Assembly: GCA_022573485.1 (NCBI GenBank)
Contig: JACZTW010000034.1
Span: forward strand, 1 to 17,754
DNA: 17,754 bases
Source: Planctomycetota bacterium
GTDB lineage: Bacteria > Planctomycetota > Phycisphaerae > UBA1845 > CAIVHJ01
Direction of reading: 5' to 3'
The notes below the pieces were generated by a model. It worked only from the letters and a program-made list of their open reading frames with translations, had not been told where the DNA came from and made no database searches. This document shows positions 1-8,100 of this stretch, piece after piece (positions within the stretch are counted from its first letter, which is position 1; every line of letters begins with the position of its first letter). Position numbers and translations under genes: made by a program.

Positions 1-28
1 GGTGACGTTTGTTCCACTGGGCCACGGG

Positions 29-553
29 CTATTGCTCCACACGAATGGTCATAGTCGCCTCGGACAGCGCCGTGATCGGCGTGCGGATGCCGGCCTCTTT
101 GCCGAACAGCTTGTCCAGAAACGCCGCGTCGGCTTTTTGGTAGTTGAGCACCGCGCTCACGCGCAGCGCGCTCGCCTGTGGCGGAACGCCGAACGTATGC
201 GCTGTCTTCTCCGCGTCCACCCCGACGTCGCCTTCGGCAAGAACGGACGGGGCGCCGATCCATTCAGGATGTTCTTTGGGGATCACTCCAAGATGCGAGG
301 CGTCGAGTTCGTAGAGCATGGCGTTCAGATTGCGGTAGAACTGTTCGTCCGATTCTGCGCCCAAGGCCTTCGGTCGGTATTGCTTGCCAACCGCCTTCCA
401 ATCCACGCCGCCAAAGGTTGGATCATAGAAACCTTCGTTCACCGTTTGCCAGATTGTGTCGAAGATTTTCGCGCGATCGGCCATCCTGTCATCAAGAGCA
501 CAGCCCAGCATCAGGCCGATTGTTGTAATCGCCGCCAACCGCTTGCAACACAT
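29..553 (-). CDS. Lipoprotein with S41-peptidase N-terminal-like domain, no protease domain
   Basis: I start this 174-residue protein at the ATG at 553, which has a strong GAGGAGGA ribosome site 7 bases upstream and opens directly into a lipoprotein signal peptide (MCCKRLAAITTIGLMLGC, lipobox LMLGC with Cys18). An in-frame ATG 18 codons upstream lacks both. Residues about 28-90 (FDTIWQTVNEGFYDP, GGVDW, then YELDASHLGV) closely resemble the helical N-terminal domain of S41 C-terminal-processing/tricorn-like peptidases. The family normally continues into PDZ and Ser-Lys protease domains, usually 400 residues or more in total. Here the frame stops at TAG after residue 174, and residues 91-174 show no recognisable PDZ or catalytic motif. 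The GC-rich third positions persist to the stop and the other two frames do not look like S41 protein, so I see no simple frameshift. It may be a stand-alone lipoprotein or a truncated peptidase. It is separated from moaA by 106 bases with a hairpin, so it may be its own unit. Confidence 0.6.
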   Translation of the reverse strand: MCCKRLAAITTIGLMLGCALDDRMADRAKIFDTIWQTVNEGFYDPTFGGVDWKAVGKQYRPKALGAESDEQFYRNLNAMLYELDASHLGVIPKEHPEWIGAPSVLAEGDVGVDAEKTAHTFGVPPQASALRVSAVLNYQKADAAFLDKLFGKEAGIRTPITALSEATMTIRVEQ

Positions 554-630
554 TTGCGCTTCCTCCTCAGAATCATATGAGAACATCTCCCATGGCGCCG
601 CTATCACGTGCAGCCGTCGCGGATCATGAC

Positions 631-647
631 GGGCCGGCCGCCGGCCC
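631..647 (-). terminator. GC-rich hairpin after moaA, possible terminator
   Basis: GGGCCGG at 631-637 and CCGGCCC at 641-647 form a perfect 7-bp stem with a CCG loop, 12 bases beyond the moaA stop codon. No run of U follows on either strand, so a classical intrinsic terminator is uncertain. It could instead be an attenuating or RNA-stabilising hairpin at the end of the nxr-like operon. Confidence 0.4.
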
Positions 648-659
648 CGTGAGGCGCGC

Positions 660-1622
660 CTAGCCCCCCAGCGCTGTCATGGTGATCAACTGGTTCCGCG
701 GGCCGACCTCCGGCTTGGCGGCGATGGCGTCAGCAAGTAAATGGTCGGCGAGTGCGACATCCAACCGCTGCCCGTCCCAGGCGCCAGCCAAGCAGGTGCT
801 CGAGCGATCGTGTACGCAAGGCACGAGTTCGCCGCGTGAGGTGAGGCGTAAACGGCGGCAGCGGTCGCAGAACGGCTTGGTCGTCGGGGCGATGATGCCG
901 ATCACACCCCGCAATCCAGCGGCGGTCGCTGCATAGTCGGTTGCAGGCTGGCCCGGGCGTGTGGCGATGGGGCTCAATTCAAAATGCCGACCCAGTCGCT
1001 CGAGCATCTCGGCGGCGGGGACCAAATGCTGGTCCGCCACGTGTGTCAACGGGCCTATAGGCATGACCTCCAGAAAGCGCACCACGCAACCGCGCGAGAG
1101 ACCCCAATAGGCAATGTCCGGCAGCTCGTCGTGATTCAGTCCGCGCTGGGCGACCACGTTGATCTTGACCGGCGTCAGGCCGGCCTCGACGGCAGCCTCA
1201 ATGCCCGCCAAGGTGCGGTCTATTCGTCCACCGCGAGTGATGTACGAGAAACGCTGTGGATCGAGAGTGTCCAGCGAGACATTGACCCGCGACAACCCAG
1301 CCGCGCGCAGGGCCAACGCGTGTTGGGCCAGTGCCTGAGCATTGGTGGTGAGGCTAATCTCGTGGAGCGATTCCAGTGTCCCGAATCGCTCGATGAGCGG
1401 CGCCAATCCGGGAAACAGCAGCGGCTCGCCTCCGGTCAGGCGGAGATTCCGAATGCCGTGATCCCGCGAAAGCCAGCGCACCACTTGAAAGGCGAATTCC
1501 GTATCAATCATCTGCGACGGGGACGGAGCGTCCTCAGGCACGCAGTAGCGGCACGCCAGATTGCAGTAATCCGTCAGCGACAGGCGCAGATGATCAATGG
1601 TGCGTCCACAACCGTCGATCAT
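660..1622 (-). CDS. moaA: GTP 3',8-cyclase MoaA (molybdopterin biosynthesis)
   Basis: This is a 320-residue radical-SAM enzyme of the first step of molybdenum cofactor synthesis, converting GTP to 3',8-cyclo-GTP in the cytoplasm. The N-terminal cluster motif is Cys20-x3-Cys24-x2-Cys27 (CNLACRYC). The SAM-binding LTGGEPLL follows at about 62-69. The second, C-terminal cluster has Cys252, Cys255 and Cys269 (FCDRC, then VPC). The protein ends in the MoaA-typical Gly-Gly (TALGG), which is needed for function in the family. Length and N-terminus match MoaA well, supporting the ATG at 1622, which has a modest GGTGAG ribosome site. It lies 52 bases after the CxxC protein gene in the same direction. 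Its presence in an operon for a molybdoenzyme suggests that cofactor supply is co-induced with the enzyme. The other moa, moe and mob genes are not in the window. Confidence 0.93.
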   Translation of the reverse strand: MIDGCGRTIDHLRLSLTDYCNLACRYCVPEDAPSPSQMIDTEFAFQVVRWLSRDHGIRNLRLTGGEPLLFPGLAPLIERFGTLESLHEISLTTNAQALAQHALALRAAGLSRVNVSLDTLDPQRFSYITRGGRIDRTLAGIEAAVEAGLTPVKINVVAQRGLNHDELPDIAYWGLSRGCVVRFLEVMPIGPLTHVADQHLVPAAEMLERLGRHFELSPIATRPGQPATDYAATAAGLRGVIGIIAPTTKPFCDRCRRLRLTSRGELVPCVHDRSSTCLAGAWDGQRLDVALADHLLADAIAAKPEVGPRNQLITMTALGG

Positions 1623-1678
1623 GGCTCACCGCCACCATCACGCATCGGCATCTTGGTCTGTGGGGCTGTTCGGCTCAT
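1619..1678 (-). other. 19-codon mini-ORF bridging two genes by ATGA overlaps
   Basis: A reading frame of 19 codons (MSRTAPQTKMPMRDGGGEP) exactly fills the gap between the CxxC protein gene and moaA. Its ATG overlaps the upstream TGA as ATGA at 1675-1678, and its own TGA overlaps the moaA ATG as ATGA at 1619-1622. Its ribosome site is weak. This could couple translation of moaA to the gene before it, or be chance. There is no evidence for a functional peptide. Confidence 0.3.
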
Positions 1679-2643
1679 GAATCCACCACCGTCACATCCG
1701 TAGCGGGTTGCCGATCGCTGAATCGCCCGGTGCCCGCGTAAATATCCGCGCACTGCCGACAAATACCCTGCCGCGGCTGCCATTTTGGAAATGCTTCTTG
1801 CACGGCGGCAATCAGTGCGGGCGTACACTCATCGGCGGCAAACCAGTCGAAAGTCGAGAAGTTGCAAGCTGGACAGGTCTCGCCCGGTCCCGGCCCCGTA
1901 CCGCGCGGTGCGGCCGGATCCCGCTCGAACAGCAAATCGGGCGAAGTAGCCCACTCCAGAAGCTGGTCGTGGTTCAGCTTGTCGGCTCTGTACACTCGTT
2001 CGAAGCTGGGGGGGAACAGACACGCCGAATACTTCGCAAAGACTTTCTCGAACTGGCAACTCAGCAGAAGCATCATCTTGTCGTCGGCGTGCCCTTCGCG
2101 GGACAATCGACCTTCAACGTAGATGTCCCACAGCACGCGATAACGGTCGCGGATCAAGTTCTGTCGCGGCTGGTTGCCCAGCAGTGTGTCCTTGCGATAC
2201 CCGAAACCCTCATTGAGCATGTCAGCGACGTGCAAGAATTCGCGGCGCATTCGCCCCTTGAATGGTTCGGGATTCAGTAATGACTCGTGGTAAGCGTGGA
2301 TGAACAATGATCGCTGCTGCGGCTGAGCCGAGTCGCCGGTGTCTCTGACGAAGAGCTCCGCCGCTTCTTTTTTGGCGCTAACCGCCTGGCGAACAATGCA
2401 GCGCTGGACACGCGCCTCGATCAAAGGCCGCTCCGCAAGCAGGCGTGTGATCACGCCGTCGTACCCCAGGCGGCGGAAGAGGTCCCCGTAGACCTCCTGA
2501 AAAGCGGCCTCACGCTCATCCGAATCGGTCAACCCGTATAGCCGATCGGTGGCCTGGTGCAGCTCCGTTTCCAGTTTCGGATCCTGCCTGCCGGCATAAA
2601 AGATCGTCTGCTCAACGAAGCTCGGTTCGTAATCGATGCGCAC
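1675..2643 (-). CDS. Unknown protein with two CxxC pairs, possible oxidoreductase assembly factor
   Basis: This is a 322-residue cytoplasmic protein with no signal peptide or membrane segment. I do not recognise the family. Residues 1-230 are rich in charged residues and look helical. A Pro/Gly-rich linker at about 243-255 leads to a zinc-ribbon-like part with Cys257-x2-Cys260 (CPAC) and Cys295-x2-Cys298 (CRQC); Cys272 lies between them. The start is GTG at 2643 with GGGGGA 6 bases upstream. An ATG 7 bases further upstream is out of frame. It follows the TorD-type chaperone gene by 20 bases and precedes moaA, so it sits among maturation genes. By analogy with FdhE, another two-CxxC accessory protein of molybdoenzymes, a role in cofactor insertion or quality control is possible, but this is inference from context only. 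Confidence 0.8.
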   Translation of the reverse strand: MRIDYEPSFVEQTIFYAGRQDPKLETELHQATDRLYGLTDSDEREAAFQEVYGDLFRRLGYDGVITRLLAERPLIEARVQRCIVRQAVSAKKEAAELFVRDTGDSAQPQQRSLFIHAYHESLLNPEPFKGRMRREFLHVADMLNEGFGYRKDTLLGNQPRQNLIRDRYRVLWDIYVEGRLSREGHADDKMMLLLSCQFEKVFAKYSACLFPPSFERVYRADKLNHDQLLEWATSPDLLFERDPAAPRGTGPGPGETCPACNFSTFDWFAADECTPALIAAVQEAFPKWQPRQGICRQCADIYAGTGRFSDRQPATDVTVVDS

Positions 2644-2663
2644 TTGCCATCCCCCAATCGTGA

Positions 2664-3488
2664 TCAGATACGGTTAATACCTACCTGCACAAAATCTTCC
2701 GTCCCCTCCTGTTGCGGCGGTGCGGCCCCAGGGCAGGATTCCTCGGCGCCGCACTCGATCGAAGCATCGCGCTGCGGGTCGATGGTTCGGAGTTCCAGTA
2801 ATCTCGGTCCACAGGACACGCCGAAGTACTCACATTCCGCCGCGATAAACGATTGTATGAACCCGCCGAGCCGGCCGTAAAAACCTTCCGGATCCGCGTC
2901 TTGGAGTCTGGTGGCCATCGCCGGAACCCATCGGGCTATGTGGTCCGCCAAGAATGCCTTCTGGGCATCTTGCAGTATTTCCCGGCCTTCGCTGTTATTG
3001 GTCTCGACGGCGTAAACTTCCTTGGCCGCCAAAACACTCAGGAACTCAAACTGCACGGTGGCATGATCGGCCCGCTCGTGTGCGGCGGCGTGCAGTTCCA
3101 TGCCGAACGCATTGTAGAATCCCGCGATGTCGGCCAGCTCCGCCGACTGTTGTGGAATGTCACCGCGTTCGTATTCGAGTTCGTATGCCGGGCAGGTGCC
3201 GCGCACTGCATGGCCGAAGAGCTGCGTGTGACGCTCCTGCAACATCTCGGAACGGGTGCCGTTGTCACAATTCGATTCGGCAAGAGTCGCGCGCGCCGCA
3301 TCCAATAGTTCAAAAAGCACGGGTTCGGTTTGGCGGATGCCTTCAAACCACGGGCTCCAGCGGGTTGAATCATCCAGCATGCCGAGCGTGGCCTGGTCCG
3401 GATAGCGTAGCGCCGCTGCCAGGAAACCGTAAACACTATTTCGAAGACGTGCACGTTCGCATGCCTGAAGGGTTTCGTCGTTCAACAT
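2664..3488 (-). CDS. TorD/DmsD/NarJ-type molybdoenzyme chaperone
   Basis: This is a 274-residue cytoplasmic chaperone of the TorD family. Such proteins bind the Tat signal of a molybdoenzyme subunit and hold it back from export until the cofactor is inserted. The family hallmark is visible at about 99-111 (CPAYELEYERGD), followed by the conserved helical block FYNAFGM and ERADHATVQFEFLSVL at about 124-152. A C-terminal extension of about 35 residues contains CGAEESC and looks disordered. It is slightly longer than a typical TorD protein. The ATG at 3488 has a GGAGGA ribosome site at a good distance. It starts 27 bases after nxrB and its obvious client is the nxrA-like subunit, the only Tat-signal molybdoprotein in the window. 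Confidence 0.85.
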   Translation of the reverse strand: MLNDETLQACERARLRNSVYGFLAAALRYPDQATLGMLDDSTRWSPWFEGIRQTEPVLFELLDAARATLAESNCDNGTRSEMLQERHTQLFGHAVRGTCPAYELEYERGDIPQQSAELADIAGFYNAFGMELHAAAHERADHATVQFEFLSVLAAKEVYAVETNNSEGREILQDAQKAFLADHIARWVPAMATRLQDADPEGFYGRLGGFIQSFIAAECEYFGVSCGPRLLELRTIDPQRDASIECGAEESCPGAAPPQQEGTEDFVQVGINRI

Positions 3489-3515
3489 CGTTCGATCCTC
3501 CCATTGCCCAAGAGA

Positions 3516-4793
3516 TCAAATGGTGTTCGCATGCTTGGCCGGCCTGACGTAGACCGGTTCTTCAACGTCGGTCCTGAAAATCTCCTTGTCGGCGCGGTTG
3601 TAAGCAATGACCGTGTCATTGTACATCTCGAACTTCTTGCCGTTGACTTGCGTCTCGTAGACTTTGGGCCCATGTTCGATCTTGTAGCGCGCGATGATTT
3701 GGTTCGAGCGGCGGACCAACTGCAAAACCGCCAATAACTCTCGATCGGGCGCCCTGTAACGCTCGATGGCCTGCTCCACTCCCGGGCCGAACATCTGCTC
3801 CAGATAGGATAAGGGCACCCAGCGTGGCGGAATGTAGTAGCCGTTGGGCTCGGTGCCGAACTGCGGATACAAAGGCAAAGCCACTTTTGCGACATGCACG
3901 AGGTAGTACAGAGGATTGTGCCGATCTTCGATCCAAGTATTGTCTTTGTCGACTTTGACCAGTCCCTGCATCCGCACTTGCCCGATGCAGGCAGCCATGC
4001 AGCGCGTCTCCATCGGCATTCCTTTGGTCTCGGGATCGATGCCCTCCACGCGAGGATAGCAGGCGATGCATTTTTCGCTGGTGCGCGTGGTGCCTCGATA
4101 GAGCGCCTTCTTGTACGGACAAGCCTCGACGCACTTGCGGTAGCCGCGGCATTCCTTTTGATCGATCAGCACGATGCCGTCTTCAGGTCTTTTGTAGATC
4201 GCGTTCCGTGGGCAGGCCGCCAGGCACGCGGGGTACGAACAGTGGTTGCAGAGCCGAGCCAGATAGAAGAACCAGGCTTTGTGCTTGCGGCCGCCGGTCA
4301 ACTGCTCGCCTTGCCCGAAGTCCATGGGCTTGGATTGGCCTTTCTGGGGAACATCCTCATAGATATTGGGAAAACGCCATTCTTCATCAGGCGGTAGGTA
4401 ACCCAGTACTTGATTGGGCTGGCCGTTGCGGGCCACGAACTCGGGCACTTCGAAGACACCCTTGCCGAGGAAGGTGCCATAGGGCTTCTTGGGGTCGCCA
4501 TTGGGCGATCCGCTCCAATGCTGGGCGCCGGGATTGGCCTGTTCAAGCATGTCCAGGATCTTCACATCCCAATGCTGTGGATACCCGCCGTATGGCTTGG
4601 TCTCGACATTGGTCCACCACATGTGCTCTTGCCCTTTGGCGAATGTCCAGGTGCTTTTGCAGGCCATGGTGCAGGTCTGGCATCCCAGGCAGCGGTTGAT
4701 GTTGATGACGAATGCGAACTGCTCCTTGGGAGAAGCTGGCTCGAATGGGTATCTCATTCGCCGGCCTAATTGCCAGTTATAAACCGAGGGCAT
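3516..4793 (-). CDS. nxrB: NXR/NarH-type beta subunit, four Fe-S clusters
   Basis: This is a 425-residue iron-sulfur subunit that relays electrons from the molybdenum subunit to the haem subunit. Fifteen cluster cysteines are visible: Cys35, 38, 41, 45 (CLGCQTCTMAC); Cys182, 185, 190, 194 (CNHCSYPACLAAC); Cys215, 221, 225 (CRGYRKCVEAC); Cys242, 245 (CIAC); and Cys265, 269 (CMAAC). This is the number expected for three [4Fe-4S] clusters and one [3Fe-4S] cluster. Tyr218 sits where NarH has Trp and a ferredoxin would have the fourth Cys. The opening VYNWQLGR and the blocks MWWTNVETKPYGGYP, RPEDGIVLIDQ and FGPGVEQAIERY closely match the NxrB proteins of Nitrospira and anammox bacteria as I recall them. 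It has no signal peptide, so it should be exported by hitch-hiking on the Tat signal of the alpha subunit. The ATG has AGGAGG 5 bases upstream, 12 bases after the small gene. Confidence 0.92.
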   Translation of the reverse strand: MPSVYNWQLGRRMRYPFEPASPKEQFAFVININRCLGCQTCTMACKSTWTFAKGQEHMWWTNVETKPYGGYPQHWDVKILDMLEQANPGAQHWSGSPNGDPKKPYGTFLGKGVFEVPEFVARNGQPNQVLGYLPPDEEWRFPNIYEDVPQKGQSKPMDFGQGEQLTGGRKHKAWFFYLARLCNHCSYPACLAACPRNAIYKRPEDGIVLIDQKECRGYRKCVEACPYKKALYRGTTRTSEKCIACYPRVEGIDPETKGMPMETRCMAACIGQVRMQGLVKVDKDNTWIEDRHNPLYYLVHVAKVALPLYPQFGTEPNGYYIPPRWVPLSYLEQMFGPGVEQAIERYRAPDRELLAVLQLVRRSNQIIARYKIEHGPKVYETQVNGKKFEMYNDTVIAYNRADKEIFRTDVEEPVYVRPAKHANTI

Positions 4794-4805
4794 GGTGGCC
4801 TCCTT

Positions 4806-5129
4806 CTATTGTTCGAGGATCGGCAGCACGACGTCGCCGTCGGCGTTGCGATCTATAGTTCGTTTTTGTAGTCTGGGGCCCCAACGCTGAACGTATTCAT
4901 CGATCACCGAGGTGATGGCCTCTTGGCCTAGTGTCTCATAGGCGAGGTAAGGCCCCGCATAGCCCTTGGTCTGGAACATCTTAAGGATCTGCTCGGCACT
5001 GAATCCCAAACGCAGATACTCTTCGATGAAGCAGGCCGCCATCTCACGATGAGCTTGGTCGCTGTCGGTGTCACACTCCACACCGTGCAAGGTCATCGGA
5101 TCAGTTGCGTCCGGATCGTCATAAGGCAT
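4806..5129 (-). CDS. Small acidic protein of unknown function between alpha and beta genes
   Basis: This is a 107-residue protein with no signal peptide, no membrane segment and a single Cys pair far apart (about residues 18 and 32). The middle (MAACFIEEYLRLGFSAEQILKMF, about 30-52; then GPYLAYETLGQEAI) reads as consecutive amphipathic helices; the N-terminus is Asp-rich. I choose the ATG at 5129, 7 bases after AAGGAG; a GTG one codon earlier is only 4 bases from it. It sits 48 bases after the nxrA-like gene and 12 bases before nxrB, the tightest position in the operon. A structural or assembly role in the oxidoreductase complex is inferred from this position; I cannot name a family. Confidence 0.8.
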   Translation of the reverse strand: MPYDDPDATDPMTLHGVECDTDSDQAHREMAACFIEEYLRLGFSAEQILKMFQTKGYAGPYLAYETLGQEAITSVIDEYVQRWGPRLQKRTIDRNADGDVVLPILEQ

Positions 5130-5177
5130 CACATCGCTCCTTCACACACGCGGGGCGGATTGCACAACCCCACTGAA

Positions 5178-8100
5178 TCAATCCTCATCTCCCCACTCGT
5201 CATCATCGCCGTACGCTCCGGCAAACCCGCCAGCCAGATATCTCTGCATGACATCGTTTTCGGCGGCGGGTGACAGGCCGGTGGTGGAGGGCTTCCAAAT
5301 GCCCTTGCCGCCCAGCCCGCCGTCCTCCGCCTTGGCCACGCGTACCAGCGTCTCTTTGGGCACGGTATTGATGGCATGGTTGTCGCCCTCACCGCCGAAG
5401 AACATACTCATATACGCTTTGCGCTTGTGAAACAGGGTGTCGGTCTGGTGCATGGGCATGTGCCAGTTTCGGGTGATGCTCTGCTGCGAACCGTAGCGCA
5501 GGTTGGCTTGGTAGCCGTCATCCGACAGCGCCCGCCCATCTTTGCGCGTTTCGTGGGCCTTGACGCTTTTCTCCGTAGCGATGTAGGGCGCGTGCTTCAT
5601 CATGATCACGCTGTAGGGATAAGCGGGATTGTAGACCGCCCGCAGCATCAGCCGCGCAACCTTGTAAAACGGATCGTCCGGTTTGGCGCCGCGATAAGGT
5701 CGATCTGCCGGATTGGCATCCACGTACACATAATCGCCGTCGTTGATACCCAGATCCTTCGCCGCCTGCGGGTTCATGTGCAACTGATGCTCGCCGACAT
5801 AGGGCGCTCGCCGATCCATGCGGTGTGGATCGCCGAAGTTGCTGTCGTAGATCATGTGCCAATCGACGTTGCTCCACTGCGAGTGCACCCGGTGCCGCGT
5901 CTTGGGCGTCAGGCAGAAAAATTGGAAACCGCGATCCCACAGGAAGTTTTTGGTCTGCTTGACCTCGCGCCAGGACAGCTTGATGTTACGAACCGTGCGA
6001 TCGTCCCAGTGCTCGGCATCGCGCGGGATGCCGTAATCATCAGGCCGAACCAGCGGATTGGTGGACACGATGACGTTCGGCAAATACGGCGTCGCTTCGG
6101 GGCCTTCGCGGTGGACGATGAAATTCTCGCCGTATTCGATGGCTTCAGGCACGTCCGTATAGGCGTGTATGCGCCCCGTATCGGTGTGGAACGGCTCGTT
6201 GTCGTGTATTTGTTCCCAGAACGGGATTCTCGGATAGGTCCGAAACAGCATCAGCGCCGCCCCCGACGGACCATACTTGCCGGCCATGATGTCATCGAGC
6301 TTGTAACCGACGGTGGTCGTACTGGTGTCCAGCAGGCGCTGGATATAAACGCCGCGCTTGCCCTCGTGCTCGAATTTGAAGAAGTCGTAGAAGCGCGTGT
6401 CACCGATCTCCTCGCCAACCGCTTGGGCTATTTGCGCGAGGATGGTCAGATCATCGCGGGAATCGAACACCGGCTTGATACCGCCCTTCCAAATCTGCAA
6501 GAAGGGGTTCGAGCAGGAGGCGGTCATTTCGAGACCTTCAAACTCGACCCAGCTATTGGCCGGCAGGCCGATATCGGCGTACTGCACCGAGGCGGTCACC
6601 ACGATATCCTGGGCGATGATCATTTCGATGCCCGGGTTGACGTTCTTGAACATGTCGTAGGCGTGTTTGGCATTGTTGAAGAGGTTGACGTTGTTGAAGT
6701 GCAGGGTCTTGGTCGGCGTGGGCATATGGCTCTGGCCGGTGAACACTTTTCGGCCGGCAGCGGGCGTATCCACGATCAACGGCATCTCGCCGTGATTCCA
6801 ATAGGCCGGCTCTTCGCCCTTGCAATAGGGGCGTACTTTGACCTCCTTGCCGTGCGCGTGCTCGTCCAGATTCGGATTGAAGGGATCCTCCGCAACCCAG
6901 CCTTTGAATCCCGGCCCGGTCGCCTTGCTGCCCTGGAACAAAGCAGCCTTATAGTTGCCCGCCCAAGTGTGTACGCCGGCGCCCTTCTTGCCGATGTTGC
7001 CGGTGAGCATGATCGGCAGGTAGGCAGCCCGGTTCATCTCCGTGGCGTGGAACCAGTGATTGATCCCCTCGCCCTGGTGAATCGCCACCGGCCCACCGTT
7101 CTGGGTCGTCTCCCAGATATCCCGGGCCAGGCGCTCGATCATTTCTTTGGGTGAGTGCGTAATTTCCACCACGCTGTCCATGTCGTAGTCACGCAGGTGG
7201 ATTTCATACATCGACCACAGCGTCATGACTTCCACTTCACTGCCATCGACCAGCTTGATCTTCCAGGTGCCCTCCAGTGCGGGGTTGATACCCTTGTCGG
7301 CGAATGTCTTGCCGACATCATCGCGGTTGATGGCTGCGGGCTTGTTGCGCTTGGAATCCCATACCACGCGGTCGCCGAGCTGGGCGTGCTGCTCTTCGGT
7401 CAGGCCCTGCACCTTGAAGCTCGGGCCGTCCTTCGATAGATCGCTCTTGTAATTCGCGAACACTTCATCCGCTCGAAGCCGGGCCAACGTGTCGGTACGA
7501 ATCAGCAATGGGAAATCCGTGAACTCTTTGATGAATTCCTCGTCGTACCAACCCTTGTCGATCATCAGCCTGGTAATGCCAAGCCACAACGCCGTGTCCG
7601 TCGCAGGCCGAATGGGAATCCAATAATCCGCCTTGGTGCTCGGAGCACCGTATTCCGGAGCGATCACGACAATGCGCCCACCACGCTCCATGCACTCGAT
7701 GAACCAGTGCGAATCGGTCATCTTGTTCTCAACGAGGTTCTTGCCATCCATGATGATCAGCTTGCTGAAGCGCAAGTCGTTGAAATCGCAATCCGAAGCC
7801 TGCAAGCCATGCACCCACGGTTGGCCGGGGGCCTGATCGCCGTGCCAGGTATAATTGCTCCAGTTCCTGCCGCCCCGGGCTTTGTCGGGCCCGACGCCGC
7901 GCACGTGGGAATCCAAAAGGGCCATCGAATTGTTAAGGCGATACATGCCGTATTTGCCGATGACGCCCAACAAGCCCATCCCGCCGCGCATCTTGAAGGT
8001 TCGCGTGCCCGCGCCCCCCATTTCATCAATCATCTCTTTCGCATAGCCCTGCTTGCGCAGCAGTGTGGCGCCCTTCTCGCCGCTGTACCGCTTGGCGACG

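Noticed and set aside
984..1703. 239-codon plus-strand frame
   Set aside because: Antisense to moaA, whose radical-SAM and C-terminal cluster cysteines are intact; the product is low-complexity.
1619..1828. 69-codon minus-strand frame extending the mini-ORF upstream
   Set aside because: It overlaps the 3' end of the CxxC protein gene in another frame and has no ribosome site; only the short bridging part is worth noting.
5376..7154. 592-codon open frame on the plus strand
   Set aside because: It is exactly antisense to the nxrA-like gene, which has clear domains. Its product shows no family motif, so it is a codon-bias shadow.
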